In this document: positions 7,751 to 15,434 of the stretch, one piece after another
How positions within the stretch are numbered: the first letter of the stretch is position 1
How the letters are laid out: each line of letters opens with the position of its first letter
Made by a program: the position numbers and the translations under genes
The notes under the pieces: model-generated
Seen by the model: only the letters and a program-made list of their open reading frames with translations
Told to the model about the DNA's origin: nothing
Database searches by the model: none
Assembly (NCBI GenBank): GCA_900766195.1
Contig: CAAFUN010000094.1
Coordinates: 1 to 17,389, forward strand
Source: an uncultured Bacteroides sp.
Lineage (GTDB): Bacteria > Bacteroidota > Bacteroidia > Bacteroidales > Bacteroidaceae
Direction: 5' to 3'
Length of the DNA stretch: 17,389 nucleotides

Positions 7751-7778
7751 GAAAACAATTGATATTAAATTTTGCCTG

Positions 7779-7786
7779 CAAAGATA
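7779..7786 (-). promoter_or_regulatory. -7 promoter element of the acyltransferase gene
   Basis: Read on the minus strand this is TATCTTTG, an exact match to TAnnTTTG, followed by CA as in other Bacteroides promoters. It is 29 bp upstream of the start codon. The -33 region is weak. Three AAGATAA copies (plus strand, at 7781, 7803 and 7814) lie across and upstream of it at 22- and 11-bp spacings. Confidence 0.55.
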
Positions 7787-7849
7787 AAATATTCCCGGAT
7801 ATAAGATAACGGTAAGATAAAATAATCTGCTAATAGAGATCGTTCATTC

Positions 7850-8980
7850 TTATTTACTCTTCCGGTAACTCTTTACTGCCCAAACATTGAAAAAGAGGGC
7901 AAATGCCAATAGAACGCCCATTTGTGGAAGAAGTTCGGACATCGTACTTCCTCTTAAATATACCGCACGCATCACCTGCATAAAGTATTTCAAAGGATTG
8001 AAAGCCGTTATCCACTGTGCCCATTGAGGCATACTGCTTATTGGAGTGAACAAACCACTCATCAGCATCAACACCAACATGAAAAACCACATCACGAACA
8101 TAGCCTGCTGCATCGTAGCGGAATGGTTGGAAATGACCAGTCCGAAGCCGGAGAAAGCAAGTACAAAAACCACTGCAAAAAGATAAATAACAAAGAAACT
8201 GCCAACAGGAAAAATGCCATATAGCAACCATGCCAATCCGAAGCAAAGCGTAAGTACCAGAAAGCCAACAATCCAATATGGAATGAGTTTGGCAAAGATA
8301 AACGTGAACTTACCTACCGGTGTCACATTGATTTGTTCGATGGTTCCGCTTTCCTTTTCACCTACAATATTAAGTGCCGGAAGAAAGCCACAAAGCATAG
8401 TAAGCAGCATCACCATCAAGGCCGGAACCATGAAGAGTTTATAATTCAGATTGGGATTGAACAAATTCAACGTACTGACACCCACCGTGGGGATGCCTTG
8501 CCTGATTAAAGCAATGGTATTGGACGGAGTTCCCGAAGTGTTGGCCAGTTCGGATGAAAAGCCATTGATAATAGCTGTCAAGTAAGAACTGCTCAAACCT
8601 CCCTTTGTTCCGTTTACCGTATTGGTTGCCACCAACACATGTGGTGCATTTCCATTCATCCAGTTCTTTTCAAAGTCGCGGGGAATCTCTAATATAATGT
8701 CAGCCGAACCACGTTCAATGTTCTTCAATGCTTCGGCATAAGATTTCAGTGCACCATTCATGTGGAAATAAGTAGATGCCTCAATCTTATCCGTCAGTCG
8801 CTGCGAAAGGACAGAATGATCGTTGTCCACCACATTAATATTGATGTTCTTTATTTCCAGATTTGCTGCCCAAGGCATCAAAATCATGATCATGCAGGGA
8901 AACAGAAGTATCATCCGCGGTAGAAATGGATTACGAAACAACTGTTTAAACTCTTTTTCTATAAGAAACTTTATCGTCAT
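7850..8980 (-). CDS. ABC-2 type exporter permease (YbhR-like)
   Basis: This 376-residue membrane subunit belongs to an ABC-2 exporter (YbhS/YbhR/YadH-type, PF12698). It has one N-terminal helix (about 22-40) and a large periplasmic domain (about 41-180). Five helices then follow from about 182, including the conserved cytoplasmic segment EKESGTIEQINVTP at 208-221 that couples to the ATPase. It should pair with the upstream permease to form a heterodimeric channel driven by the double ATPase. It is the last gene of the exporter operon, 19 bp after its partner. The two permeases share family architecture but clearly differ in sequence, as YbhS and YbhR do. The exported substrate is not predictable; drugs, cations and envelope lipids are possible. 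Confidence 0.9.
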   Translation of the reverse strand: MTIKFLIEKEFKQLFRNPFLPRMILLFPCMIMILMPWAANLEIKNININVVDNDHSVLSQRLTDKIEASTYFHMNGALKSYAEALKNIERGSADIILEIPRDFEKNWMNGNAPHVLVATNTVNGTKGGLSSSYLTAIINGFSSELANTSGTPSNTIALIRQGIPTVGVSTLNLFNPNLNYKLFMVPALMVMLLTMLCGFLPALNIVGEKESGTIEQINVTPVGKFTFIFAKLIPYWIVGFLVLTLCFGLAWLLYGIFPVGSFFVIYLFAVVFVLAFSGFGLVISNHSATMQQAMFVMWFFMLVLMLMSGLFTPISSMPQWAQWITAFNPLKYFMQVMRAVYLRGSTMSELLPQMGVLLAFALFFNVWAVKSYRKSK

Positions 8981-8999
8981 GGTTTCAGTTTTTTATATA

Positions 9000-10181
9000 C
9001 TATTCCAACCTATTCTTGAACTTCTTGAAGCTGATAGTAATCAGTATTACCGCCATCACCACAAGTACGCTCACTTCCGTCAGCACCAGTGAAATGTCCA
9101 CTCCTTCAATCATCAGTTTCCTTACTGCCTGTATATACCAACGAGCAGGCATGATATAAGCTATCAAACGCAACACAAGCGGCATGCTCTCTATCGGAAA
9201 TATCATGCCGGAAAGCATCATGGTGGGCATCATCAACATCAAGCCCGAAACCAACATGGCCGCTATCTGCGTGTGCGTGACCGATGAAATAAGCAATCCC
9301 AACGACAGAGATACAAATATGAACAGCATGGATACCACGATCAGCCAAAACAAACTACCGGCTATCGGCACATGTAGCACATAGACCGAAAGCAACAGAA
9401 TGGATGCCAGATTGACAAAAGACAACACAAAATAAGGAACGGCTTTGGAGAGTATGAAGAACAGCGGCTTTACGGGTGATACCAATAAGATTTCCATTGT
9501 CCCTGTTTCCCTTTCGCGCACAATAGAGATGGAAGTCATCATAGCGCAAATCAGCATCAGGATAAGCCCCATCACACCCGGCACAAAATTATAGGCACTC
9601 TTCATCTGCGGATTATAAAGCAGATTCACGTTGGTTACTATGCCGGGAGATGCACTGGAAGCAGCAAAACCCGGAGAAGCATGGTCAGTCTCTGCTACTT
9701 CAGATGAACTCACCATTGAAACAGGTACGGGAGATGCACCGGCAGTCAACTTCCTGTTTACGGAGTTGATAATGCCCGAAGCATAGTTGGCCTGCATAGT
9801 TGCCATATTGGGATCAGTGGCATCCGAAACCAACTGAATGCGAGCACCTCCGTCATAAAGATGGCCGGCAAACTTAGGAGTAAAGACCATAGCCATATCT
9901 ATATCGCCCCGACGGAACGCTTCCTCCATCTCATGCGGCGTATGCAAACGGGTGCTGACCGTGAAGTACTCACTGGCATCCATCCGGTCAATAATCTGCC
10001 TGGTAACGATATCATTGGACGGATCGAGCACTCCCACCCTCACATTCTTCAACTCCGTAGTGATGGCAAAGCCAAATAGGATAATCTGAATAACCGGCAT
10101 CCCCAATAAGATCAGCATGGTGCGCCGATCACGAAAAATATGGTAAAACTCCTTACGGACAAAAGCTACAAATTGTTTCAT
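9000..10181 (-). CDS. ABC-2 type exporter permease (YbhS-like)
   Basis: This is the second membrane subunit of the exporter, 393 residues from the ATG at 10181. An upstream in-frame start at 10256 would add 25 residues that overlap the ATPase gene and look unlike a permease N-terminus. The chosen start gives MKQFVAFVRKEFYHIFRDRR, typical of the family, and leaves a 10-bp gap after the ATPase stop. Helix 1 is about 21-41, the periplasmic domain about 42-198, and five helices follow from about 200. The coupling motif RERETGTMEILLVSP is at 222-236. The periplasmic domain contains an odd Ser/Ala/Pro-rich stretch at about 148-181 with ASP-V and two ASPG elements, probably a flexible insertion. It works with the YbhR-like protein as the translocation pore. 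Confidence 0.9.
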   Translation of the reverse strand: MKQFVAFVRKEFYHIFRDRRTMLILLGMPVIQIILFGFAITTELKNVRVGVLDPSNDIVTRQIIDRMDASEYFTVSTRLHTPHEMEEAFRRGDIDMAMVFTPKFAGHLYDGGARIQLVSDATDPNMATMQANYASGIINSVNRKLTAGASPVPVSMVSSSEVAETDHASPGFAASSASPGIVTNVNLLYNPQMKSAYNFVPGVMGLILMLICAMMTSISIVRERETGTMEILLVSPVKPLFFILSKAVPYFVLSFVNLASILLLSVYVLHVPIAGSLFWLIVVSMLFIFVSLSLGLLISSVTHTQIAAMLVSGLMLMMPTMMLSGMIFPIESMPLVLRLIAYIMPARWYIQAVRKLMIEGVDISLVLTEVSVLVVMAVILITISFKKFKNRLE

Positions 10182-10191
10182 ACTACTATCA

Positions 10192-11691
10192 TTAATCTGC
10201 TTTACGGACAGCCTTACGAGCCAGTTGCTGAAAGACATCATCCATGGTTTGCACACCGAATTGCTGCTTCAATTTCTCCGGAGTATCAAGTGCCTCAATA
10301 CGCCCGTCCACCATAATGGATATACGGTCACAATATTCGGCCTCATCCATATAGTGAGTGGTCACAAAGACGGTGATGCCACGTTCTGCAGCTTGGTAGA
10401 TCAACTCCCAAAACTGTCTGCGTGTGGCCGGATCAACTCCTCCTGTGGGCTCATCCAGAAAAACGATCTCCGGTTCATGAAAGATAGAAACGGAGAAAGC
10501 AAGCTTCTGCTTCCAACCTACCGGCAGACTTTTCACCAGGGTATTTCGTTCTTCACTAAAGCCAAGGCGATTGAGCAATTCATCCGTTTTGCGAGCTATT
10601 TCATCTTCCTTCATACCATAGATTCCGGCAAACAGGCGAATATTCTCCCACACCTTCAAGTCTTCATACAAAGAAAACTTCTGGCTCATATAACCGATAT
10701 TCTTCTTGACCTCCTCCGATTGCGTTCTCACATCATATCCCGCCACACGGGCAATTCCCGAAGTAGGTTTACTCAATCCGCAGAGCATACGCATGGCTGT
10801 AGTCTTACCGGCTCCGTTAGCACCGAGAAATCCAAAGATCTCTCCACGTTCCACCCGGAAGGAGATATGGTCTACTGCCGTGAAATTACCGAAACGCTTC
10901 ACCAGTTGCTCCACCTCTATAGCTGTTCCGGTATCTCTTTGGCGCACGTCGTGTTGCAATCCCGGTGGACATAGAATATCGGCAAACCGGTGAAGAATAC
11001 GATCGGGGGTATCAATCCCTTTTATCTCTCCTTCGTTTATGAAAGCTATCCGGTCACACTGCCGTGCTTCATCCATTATAGGTGTGGAAGCCAAGATTGT
11101 TATGTCCTGCTCTTTGAGTCGTTGCAACATTTCCCAAAATTCTTTGCGAGATACCGGATCGACTCCTGTAGTGGGTTCATCTAGAAACAGTATCTCCGGT
11201 TTATGAATTAAAGCACAACACAAAGCCAACTTCTGCTTCATACCTCCCGACAGTGCTCCCGCCCTCCGCTTGCGAAAAGGTTCTATCTGTTGATAGATAT
11301 CTTTCACCAAGTCATAATTCTCCTCTATAGTGGTGTGGAATACCGTAGCAAAGAAATTAAGATTCTCTTCCACCGTTAGGTCTTGATAAAGTGAAAAGCG
11401 CCCCGGCATATACCCCACCTTGCGGCGAATGGATTTATAGTCTTTCACCACATCGCTATTGCCCACCGCAGCAGTGCCCTTATCAGCCAGCAGCAAGGTA
11501 GTGAGAATGCGAAAGAGTGTAGTCTTGCCAGCCCCATCCGGACCGATAAGTCCGAACAGTTCCCCCGGGTTCACAGAGAAAGATACTCCTTTCAGAGCCT
11601 CCACCTTCCCGTAGCTTTTGCTCACTTCATTCACGTATACCGCGTGCTGTGTACTATTCATTTTATCCATCTTTTCTCTGATATCCGTCAT
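10192..11691 (-). CDS. tandem ABC ATPase of the exporter (YbhF-like, two NBDs)
   Basis: This 499-residue protein carries two nucleotide-binding domains in one chain, like E. coli YbhF, and powers the two ABC-2 permeases encoded next. NBD1 has Walker A GPDGAGKTT (50-58), signature LSGG (147-150) and Walker B ILFLDEP (167-173). NBD2 has Walker A GANGAGKTT (290-298), Walker B IVFLDEP (409-415) and H-loop His446 in TTHYMDEA. Three motifs deviate. NBD1 has Gly97 where the Q-loop Gln is expected (NBD2 has Gln337). NBD1 has Pro204 where the H-loop His is expected. NBD2 has LPVG (389-392) in place of LSGG. All three map to the same composite ATP site. The linker is about 236-256. The start may instead be Met8 (11670) or Met11 (11661); the first 11 residues are not conserved family sequence. 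It follows the adaptor gene after 132 bp of repeat-bearing spacer. Confidence 0.95.
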   Translation of the reverse strand: MTDIREKMDKMNSTQHAVYVNEVSKSYGKVEALKGVSFSVNPGELFGLIGPDGAGKTTLFRILTTLLLADKGTAAVGNSDVVKDYKSIRRKVGYMPGRFSLYQDLTVEENLNFFATVFHTTIEENYDLVKDIYQQIEPFRKRRAGALSGGMKQKLALCCALIHKPEILFLDEPTTGVDPVSRKEFWEMLQRLKEQDITILASTPIMDEARQCDRIAFINEGEIKGIDTPDRILHRFADILCPPGLQHDVRQRDTGTAIEVEQLVKRFGNFTAVDHISFRVERGEIFGFLGANGAGKTTAMRMLCGLSKPTSGIARVAGYDVRTQSEEVKKNIGYMSQKFSLYEDLKVWENIRLFAGIYGMKEDEIARKTDELLNRLGFSEERNTLVKSLPVGWKQKLAFSVSIFHEPEIVFLDEPTGGVDPATRRQFWELIYQAAERGITVFVTTHYMDEAEYCDRISIMVDGRIEALDTPEKLKQQFGVQTMDDVFQQLARKAVRKAD

Positions 11692-11820
11692 TTGTTTCCG
11701 TATGTACTATGCGCATAATCACTCACAAAAGTGTGAGCTCAAGAATGTGACTCTAATTTGTCTCCGTATATGCTATGCACATCATCACCTATCAAGAAGA
11801 TAAATCTCTGTATGCACTAT
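11691..11820. repeat. imperfect direct repeats ahead of the ATPase gene
   Basis: Two 32-nt copies, 11691-11722 and 11757-11788, match at 27 of 32 positions and are 66 bp apart. Both begin TTTGT and share CCGTAT, CTATGC and ATCAC. A partial third copy, 11805-11820 (TCTCTGTATGCACTAT), matches the first at 13 of 16. Copy 1 ends on the ATPase start codon (11689-11691). Between copies 1 and 2 is a small hairpin, CTCACA-AAAG-TGTGAG (11722-11737). This region fills almost the whole adaptor-ATPase spacer. No function is known to me. Confidence 0.7.
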
Positions 11821-11823
11821 TGA

Positions 11824-12741
11824 TTAAGGAAACTTCACTCCGCCGTACATACCTATTTTAAGATATCCGTCATTCTTTACGGCAATCTTTACAGCATATA
11901 CCAGATCGGCGCGCTCATCATTGGTCAGTATGGTTTTAGGTGTAAACTCCGACTGATCCGATATCCATGTCACCGTACCCTGATATTGTTTCTGCTCTTT
12001 GGCCCCATAATCGGAATAGATTGTAACCTTTTGTCCGAGTTTTACATGAGCCAATTGACCGGAAGTAATATATGCGCGAAGATACATTAACGTAACATCC
12101 GCCACCTTAAACAAGGGTTTACCGGTTGAAGTCAGCTCACCTGTCTCGGCATACTTGGCAAGTACGGTACCTGTAATGGGAGAAACAATGTGACATTTAT
12201 TCAACTGATCTTCCACCTGAGCTATCTGTACGCCCACCGATGAACCTTGCCACGTCAGACTCTGCCGGTTGTTTTGCAGACTAGAGTTTTGAGCAATCAA
12301 CTGTTTGTGCAGAACGATCAAAGCAGCTTCCGCATCATCCAGTTGCTTCTGATTGCCAGCACCGGCCTGAACCAAATTTCTCATACGGTTACGTTCACGT
12401 TCGGCTACTGCAATCTGTTCCTTCGTTGCTGCCACCTGCTTAAAGATATCGGGGCGCTGCTCCTGCACAGACTTCACATTGGCTGCCAGTTGCATCCTTT
12501 TTAAAGAAAGCTGTACGGTATCTACCACACCCACTTCTTCACCTGCTTTCAACATCATTCCTTCCTCTACCTCAAAGCGTAGCAACTTACCCGAAGCCTC
12601 AGAAGAGACCAGCACTTCCGTCGTTTCAAAAGTACCCGTTGCATCATACTTAGGCATTCCGTTGCCACAGGAGCAGATAAAAGTCGGAAGACTTAATAAC
12701 CCTATCCCCACGAACAGTTTAATCACTTTATTCCTATTCAT
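11824..12741 (-). CDS. HlyD/YbhG-like periplasmic adaptor lipoprotein
   Basis: This 305-residue membrane-fusion protein links the inner-membrane ABC complex to the TolC-like outer-membrane channel. The N-terminus is a lipoprotein leader with a lipobox ending in ICS and lipidation at Cys25, so it is probably anchored by lipid. A split biotinyl-lipoyl domain is formed by about 38-75 and about 185-215, with a long helical hairpin (about 76-180) between. The beta-barrel region (about 218-300) contains the stretch SDQSEFTPKTILTNDERADL at 261-280, typical of YbhG/YhiI-type adaptors. It is the second gene of the operon, 94 bp after the TolC homologue. The compact single-hairpin architecture matches ABC-2 partners better than RND partners, in agreement with the downstream genes. 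Confidence 0.92.
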   Translation of the reverse strand: MNRNKVIKLFVGIGLLSLPTFICSCGNGMPKYDATGTFETTEVLVSSEASGKLLRFEVEEGMMLKAGEEVGVVDTVQLSLKRMQLAANVKSVQEQRPDIFKQVAATKEQIAVAERERNRMRNLVQAGAGNQKQLDDAEAALIVLHKQLIAQNSSLQNNRQSLTWQGSSVGVQIAQVEDQLNKCHIVSPITGTVLAKYAETGELTSTGKPLFKVADVTLMYLRAYITSGQLAHVKLGQKVTIYSDYGAKEQKQYQGTVTWISDQSEFTPKTILTNDERADLVYAVKIAVKNDGYLKIGMYGGVKFP

Positions 12742-12835
12742 ATATTGTCAGATTTATTATAAGATTTCTTATCGATTTATTTGATCATATTGATACGTAC
12801 CTGCATAGGCACTGTGCAATAAATTGCTGCAAGGT

Positions 12836-14302
12836 CTATTTATTCAAGGTATATTTCAAGTCCCATATATTCATCAGCAATTGGATTTCGTGCAACGCCT
12901 TTGTCTGACGTGCCATGCTTTCCGCTGTTATTTCCTTGAGCATATCAGTCACCGTCATGGTGCCGTTGGCTACTTTAGCCTCAGCTGCCCGACGAATATT
13001 GATGCGCAAACGGATGATTTCATCATCGTCCGTCATTTGTTTACGCATAGACTCAATGGCATTTGTCTGCTGCACAGACTGCAATGCGGTGTTAAAAAGA
13101 AAGACATCCCTACTATTCTCTACTTGCTGAATGCCATTATTTATCATACGTTTGTCATTACGCAAAGTATACAAGCTCCCGAAATTCCATGACAAGCGTA
13201 CACCTGCCACATAATACGGGGTGAACTTATTTTCAAGCATATTTAATCCGGGATTACCATAAGCCCCTTGCACAAACAAACCAAAGTGTGGCATTAATCG
13301 AGCGTTCAATGCGTCATTTCTTATTTGCAAATCTCTGCTGCGAGCATCAAACAAAGTCATTTCCGGACGATTGTTACTCAACGCTGCATTGGCGTATATA
13401 TAGAGAGAATCACTGGCTGAAGATTGCTTCCATATCTTCCCGAAAGGAAGTTGCTGTAGAGAAGCATCAGAAGAAAGAGCCTTTGCCGTTTTATCGGCAG
13501 ACACCTTCGGCTTCAAGAGTTCTCCGGAAGAGGACTGTTGGGATGATACATTAAAGGAAAGGTTCTGCAAGATTGCTCCAGAGAAAGACTGTTGCAAAGG
13601 CACATTGAACAAAGGTTTTTGCAACACAACTTGTTGCGAAAGCCCCTCACCTATAAAAAGCGACAACATATCCAAGTAAGCTTTACGCGAAGCCTCCAGT
13701 TCCACACGCTTCTGCTTTGTGTTCAGCAACTCTACACTTACGGCATCCAGATCCGCCTGATTGGCCACTCCATTGGCTAAATAAGCAGAGACTTTTTGAA
13801 AGCTTCGTGCAAGATCACCCGTTAGCAATTCATTTTGTTTCAGCTGTTCGTCAAGCATTAAGATACCGAAATAGATTTGATCCACCCTCTCATTGAGCGC
13901 GTACATATTTACATTCAGTTCTTCACGTTCTACTTCAGCAGATGTCTTTAACTGACGTTTCTTTGCACGTATCTCTCCGCCATCCCAAATATCCTGTTTC
14001 AATTCTGCCATCAATTGATACTGATCTTTAGCCATACCTTTAATATTCACTCCAGGTACTTTTACAGGCAACTCCGTCACAGCACTCTGGTAAGTCGCCT
14101 TACCCGAGAGGGACAATTGAGGCAAATAACCTTTTGAAGCATTTGAAAGATTATACTCCGAGGATTGCTCAATGAGACCATACTGACGTACCAAAGGGTA
14201 ATTCTTCTGGGTTTTCTGCCGGCACACATCCAAAGTAAGTTGCTGCGCATGTATTAGCACAAAGAGTAAGCAAAAAGAGAAAAAGAAAACTGTTCGTTTC
14301 AT
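12836..14302 (-). CDS. TolC-family outer membrane efflux protein
   Basis: This 488-residue outer-membrane factor (OEP family, PF02321) provides the exit duct of the exporter. A signal peptide (1-19, IHA/Q) precedes two OEP repeats. The first is about 22-215, with the periplasmic helix segment NQADLDAVSVELLNTKQKRVEL starting at 181. The second is about 300-485, with VANGTMTVTDMLKEITAES at 444-462 in the equivalent place, and LSWNFGSLYTLRND at 370-383 marks the second-half beta/helix transition. Between them a Ser/Gln-rich insertion (about 225-297) contains an 18-residue tandem duplication. It is the first gene of the operon and has a -7 element about 41 bp upstream, next to a probable AraC-family operator. 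Assignment to the ABC exporter rests on gene order. Confidence 0.92.
   Translation of the reverse strand: MKRTVFFFSFCLLFVLIHAQQLTLDVCRQKTQKNYPLVRQYGLIEQSSEYNLSNASKGYLPQLSLSGKATYQSAVTELPVKVPGVNIKGMAKDQYQLMAELKQDIWDGGEIRAKKRQLKTSAEVEREELNVNMYALNERVDQIYFGILMLDEQLKQNELLTGDLARSFQKVSAYLANGVANQADLDAVSVELLNTKQKRVELEASRKAYLDMLSLFIGEGLSQQVVLQKPLFNVPLQQSFSGAILQNLSFNVSSQQSSSGELLKPKVSADKTAKALSSDASLQQLPFGKIWKQSSASDSLYIYANAALSNNRPEMTLFDARSRDLQIRNDALNARLMPHFGLFVQGAYGNPGLNMLENKFTPYYVAGVRLSWNFGSLYTLRNDKRMINNGIQQVENSRDVFLFNTALQSVQQTNAIESMRKQMTDDDEIIRLRINIRRAAEAKVANGTMTVTDMLKEITAESMARQTKALHEIQLLMNIWDLKYTLNK
13517..13624 (-). repeat. 54-nt in-frame tandem duplication within the TolC homologue
   Basis: Residues 227-244 and 245-262 are adjacent 18-residue copies sharing the pattern LQ...FNV..QQS.SG. 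At DNA level the units are 54 nt apart and clearly related (for example GACTGTTG at plus positions 13533 and 13587) but diverged. A third degenerate relative, SLQQLPFGKI, is encoded at 13433-13462. The repeats sit in the linker between the two OEP halves. Confidence 0.7.
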
Positions 14303-14342
14303 ATCATACTTTCTTTATTTACCAAAACGTAAATGAATGCTG

Positions 14343-14350
14343 CAAAGTTA
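14343..14350 (-). promoter_or_regulatory. -7 promoter element of the exporter operon
   Basis: Read on the minus strand this is TAACTTTG followed by CA, an exact TAnnTTTG match. Transcription would begin near 14335, about 33 nt ahead of the TolC-homologue start. No good -33 TTTG is found at 19 bp. That fits a promoter dependent on an activator bound at the adjacent direct repeat. Confidence 0.6.
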
Positions 14351-14372
14351 TGGCTATTATAGATTCACTCTG

Positions 14373-14407
14373 GTTCTTTTAGTTTGTGATGATGTTCTAT
14401 TAGTTTG
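14373..14407. promoter_or_regulatory. direct-repeat operator candidate for the AraC-type regulator
   Basis: GTTCTTTTAGTTTG (14373-14386) and GTTCTATTAGTTTG (14394-14407) match at 13 of 14 positions and are exactly 21 bp apart, two helical turns. AraC-family proteins typically bind such same-orientation half-sites. The pair would cover about -38 to -72 of the exporter promoter, a normal place for an activator, and it lies in the shared space with the divergent araC-type gene. Confidence 0.65.
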
Positions 14408-14489
14408 ATTTCATCTGCAAAATAGACATAATAAGCATATTTTCTTATCTATTTAAAAGAAAAACGCTTTTTCGCTTGATTTATTTTAA

Positions 14490-14497
14490 TATGTTTG
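14490..14497 (+). promoter_or_regulatory. -7 promoter element of the AraC-family gene
   Basis: TATGTTTG followed by CA is an exact TAnnTTTG match, 24 bp before the start codon at 14522. At 19 bp upstream only CTTT (14467-14470) is present, a partial -33. Transcription would start near 14504. Confidence 0.6.
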
Positions 14498-14521
14498 CAG
14501 AGCTAAATAAAATGAATTATT

Positions 14522-15412
14522 ATGGAAAAAGTAAAGCCACTTGTCTTAGGACTTGACATACTGCAAGACGACAAACTCATAAAGAATAAGGAATATAGAT
14601 TCATCAATAATTATATAGGTATTGTAAAAAGCTTTGCAGAAATGCAGAGTAAGCTGTTCAGAGTTGGCCAACCTTATCGCTGTAAAGAAGGAAGAGTGTT
14701 TTATGCATTACGAGGTAATCCTAAGGTATCAATAAACCTTATAGAGTATGAGGTTTCACCTCAGACAGTTATCGTTGCTCCTCCAGGTTCTATCATAGAA
14801 ATACTACAACTTGATGATAATTCCGATTTTAAAGTTATTGGGTTTTCCAATGAATTCCTACCTACGAACGAACGAGGAAATCTGACAGATTCATATATCA
14901 AACAAGGTTTTGTCACTCATTTGGAAGAAAAAGAGTGGAGGCAAACAGAACACTTCTTTGACTTATTATGGGATATTGCAAATGAAACACCTTTCCCCCA
15001 AGAAGTGATACAACATACGGTAACAGCTATGTTATTCAACCTTCACTATATACAAAAAAAGAAAATAGATAATGTACCAGCAGGTACTTTCCGTAACGAA
15101 GAGTTCTTTCGTCGCTTCATCACCCTGATCAACGAGCATAGCAAGAGTGAACGTAATGTAGGCTTTTATGCAGACAAGCTCTGCTTGAGTCCTAAATATC
15201 TGGGCACCTTAATCAGACAGATCAGCAATCAAACGGTAATGGACTGGATAGAACAGTCGGTCATATTGGAAGCTAAAGTTATGCTAAAGCATAGTAACTT
15301 ACTTGTTTACGAGATTTCTGACGAGCTGAACTTTGCCAATCCGTCTTTCTTCAGCAAGTTCTTTAAAAGACTAACAGGAATGTCTCCACAAGAATATCAG
15401 AAGAAAACATAA
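14522..15412 (+). CDS. AraC-family transcriptional regulator
   Basis: This 296-residue regulator has a C-terminal AraC/XylS DNA-binding domain. Its first helix-turn-helix is around 213-235 (VGFYADKLCLSPKYLGTLIR begins at 213). The second is around 262-286, with the family hallmark FANPSFFSKFFKRLTGMSPQ starting at 271. The N-terminal half (about 1-180) looks like a small cupin-like sensor domain (VFYALRGNP, then APPGSIIEI); its ligand is unknown. It is divergent from the five-gene exporter operon, with 219 bp between starts that include a 21-bp-spaced direct repeat. The simplest reading is that it controls the exporter, probably as an activator, in response to a toxic compound or envelope signal. 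It converges with the glucosaminidase gene, 22 bp from stop to stop, without a visible hairpin terminator. Confidence 0.93.
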   Translation: MEKVKPLVLGLDILQDDKLIKNKEYRFINNYIGIVKSFAEMQSKLFRVGQPYRCKEGRVFYALRGNPKVSINLIEYEVSPQTVIVAPPGSIIEILQLDDNSDFKVIGFSNEFLPTNERGNLTDSYIKQGFVTHLEEKEWRQTEHFFDLLWDIANETPFPQEVIQHTVTAMLFNLHYIQKKKIDNVPAGTFRNEEFFRRFITLINEHSKSERNVGFYADKLCLSPKYLGTLIRQISNQTVMDWIEQSVILEAKVMLKHSNLLVYEISDELNFANPSFFSKFFKRLTGMSPQEYQKKT

Positions 15413-15434
15413 ACCATTAAACTAAGTACGCATC

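Noticed and set aside
9000..10256. Longer YbhS-like permease starting at 10256
   Set aside because: The extra 25 residues overlap the ATPase coding end and do not resemble a permease N-terminus; the ATG at 10181 does.
10225..10974. 249-codon plus-strand frame opposite the ATPase gene
   Set aside because: Antisense shadow of NBD2, whose motifs are conserved on the minus strand; no protein features.
14512..14556. 14-codon frame overlapping the AraC-type start (possible leader peptide)
   Set aside because: It would start only about 8 nt from the predicted transcription start and has no attenuator structure; probably chance.
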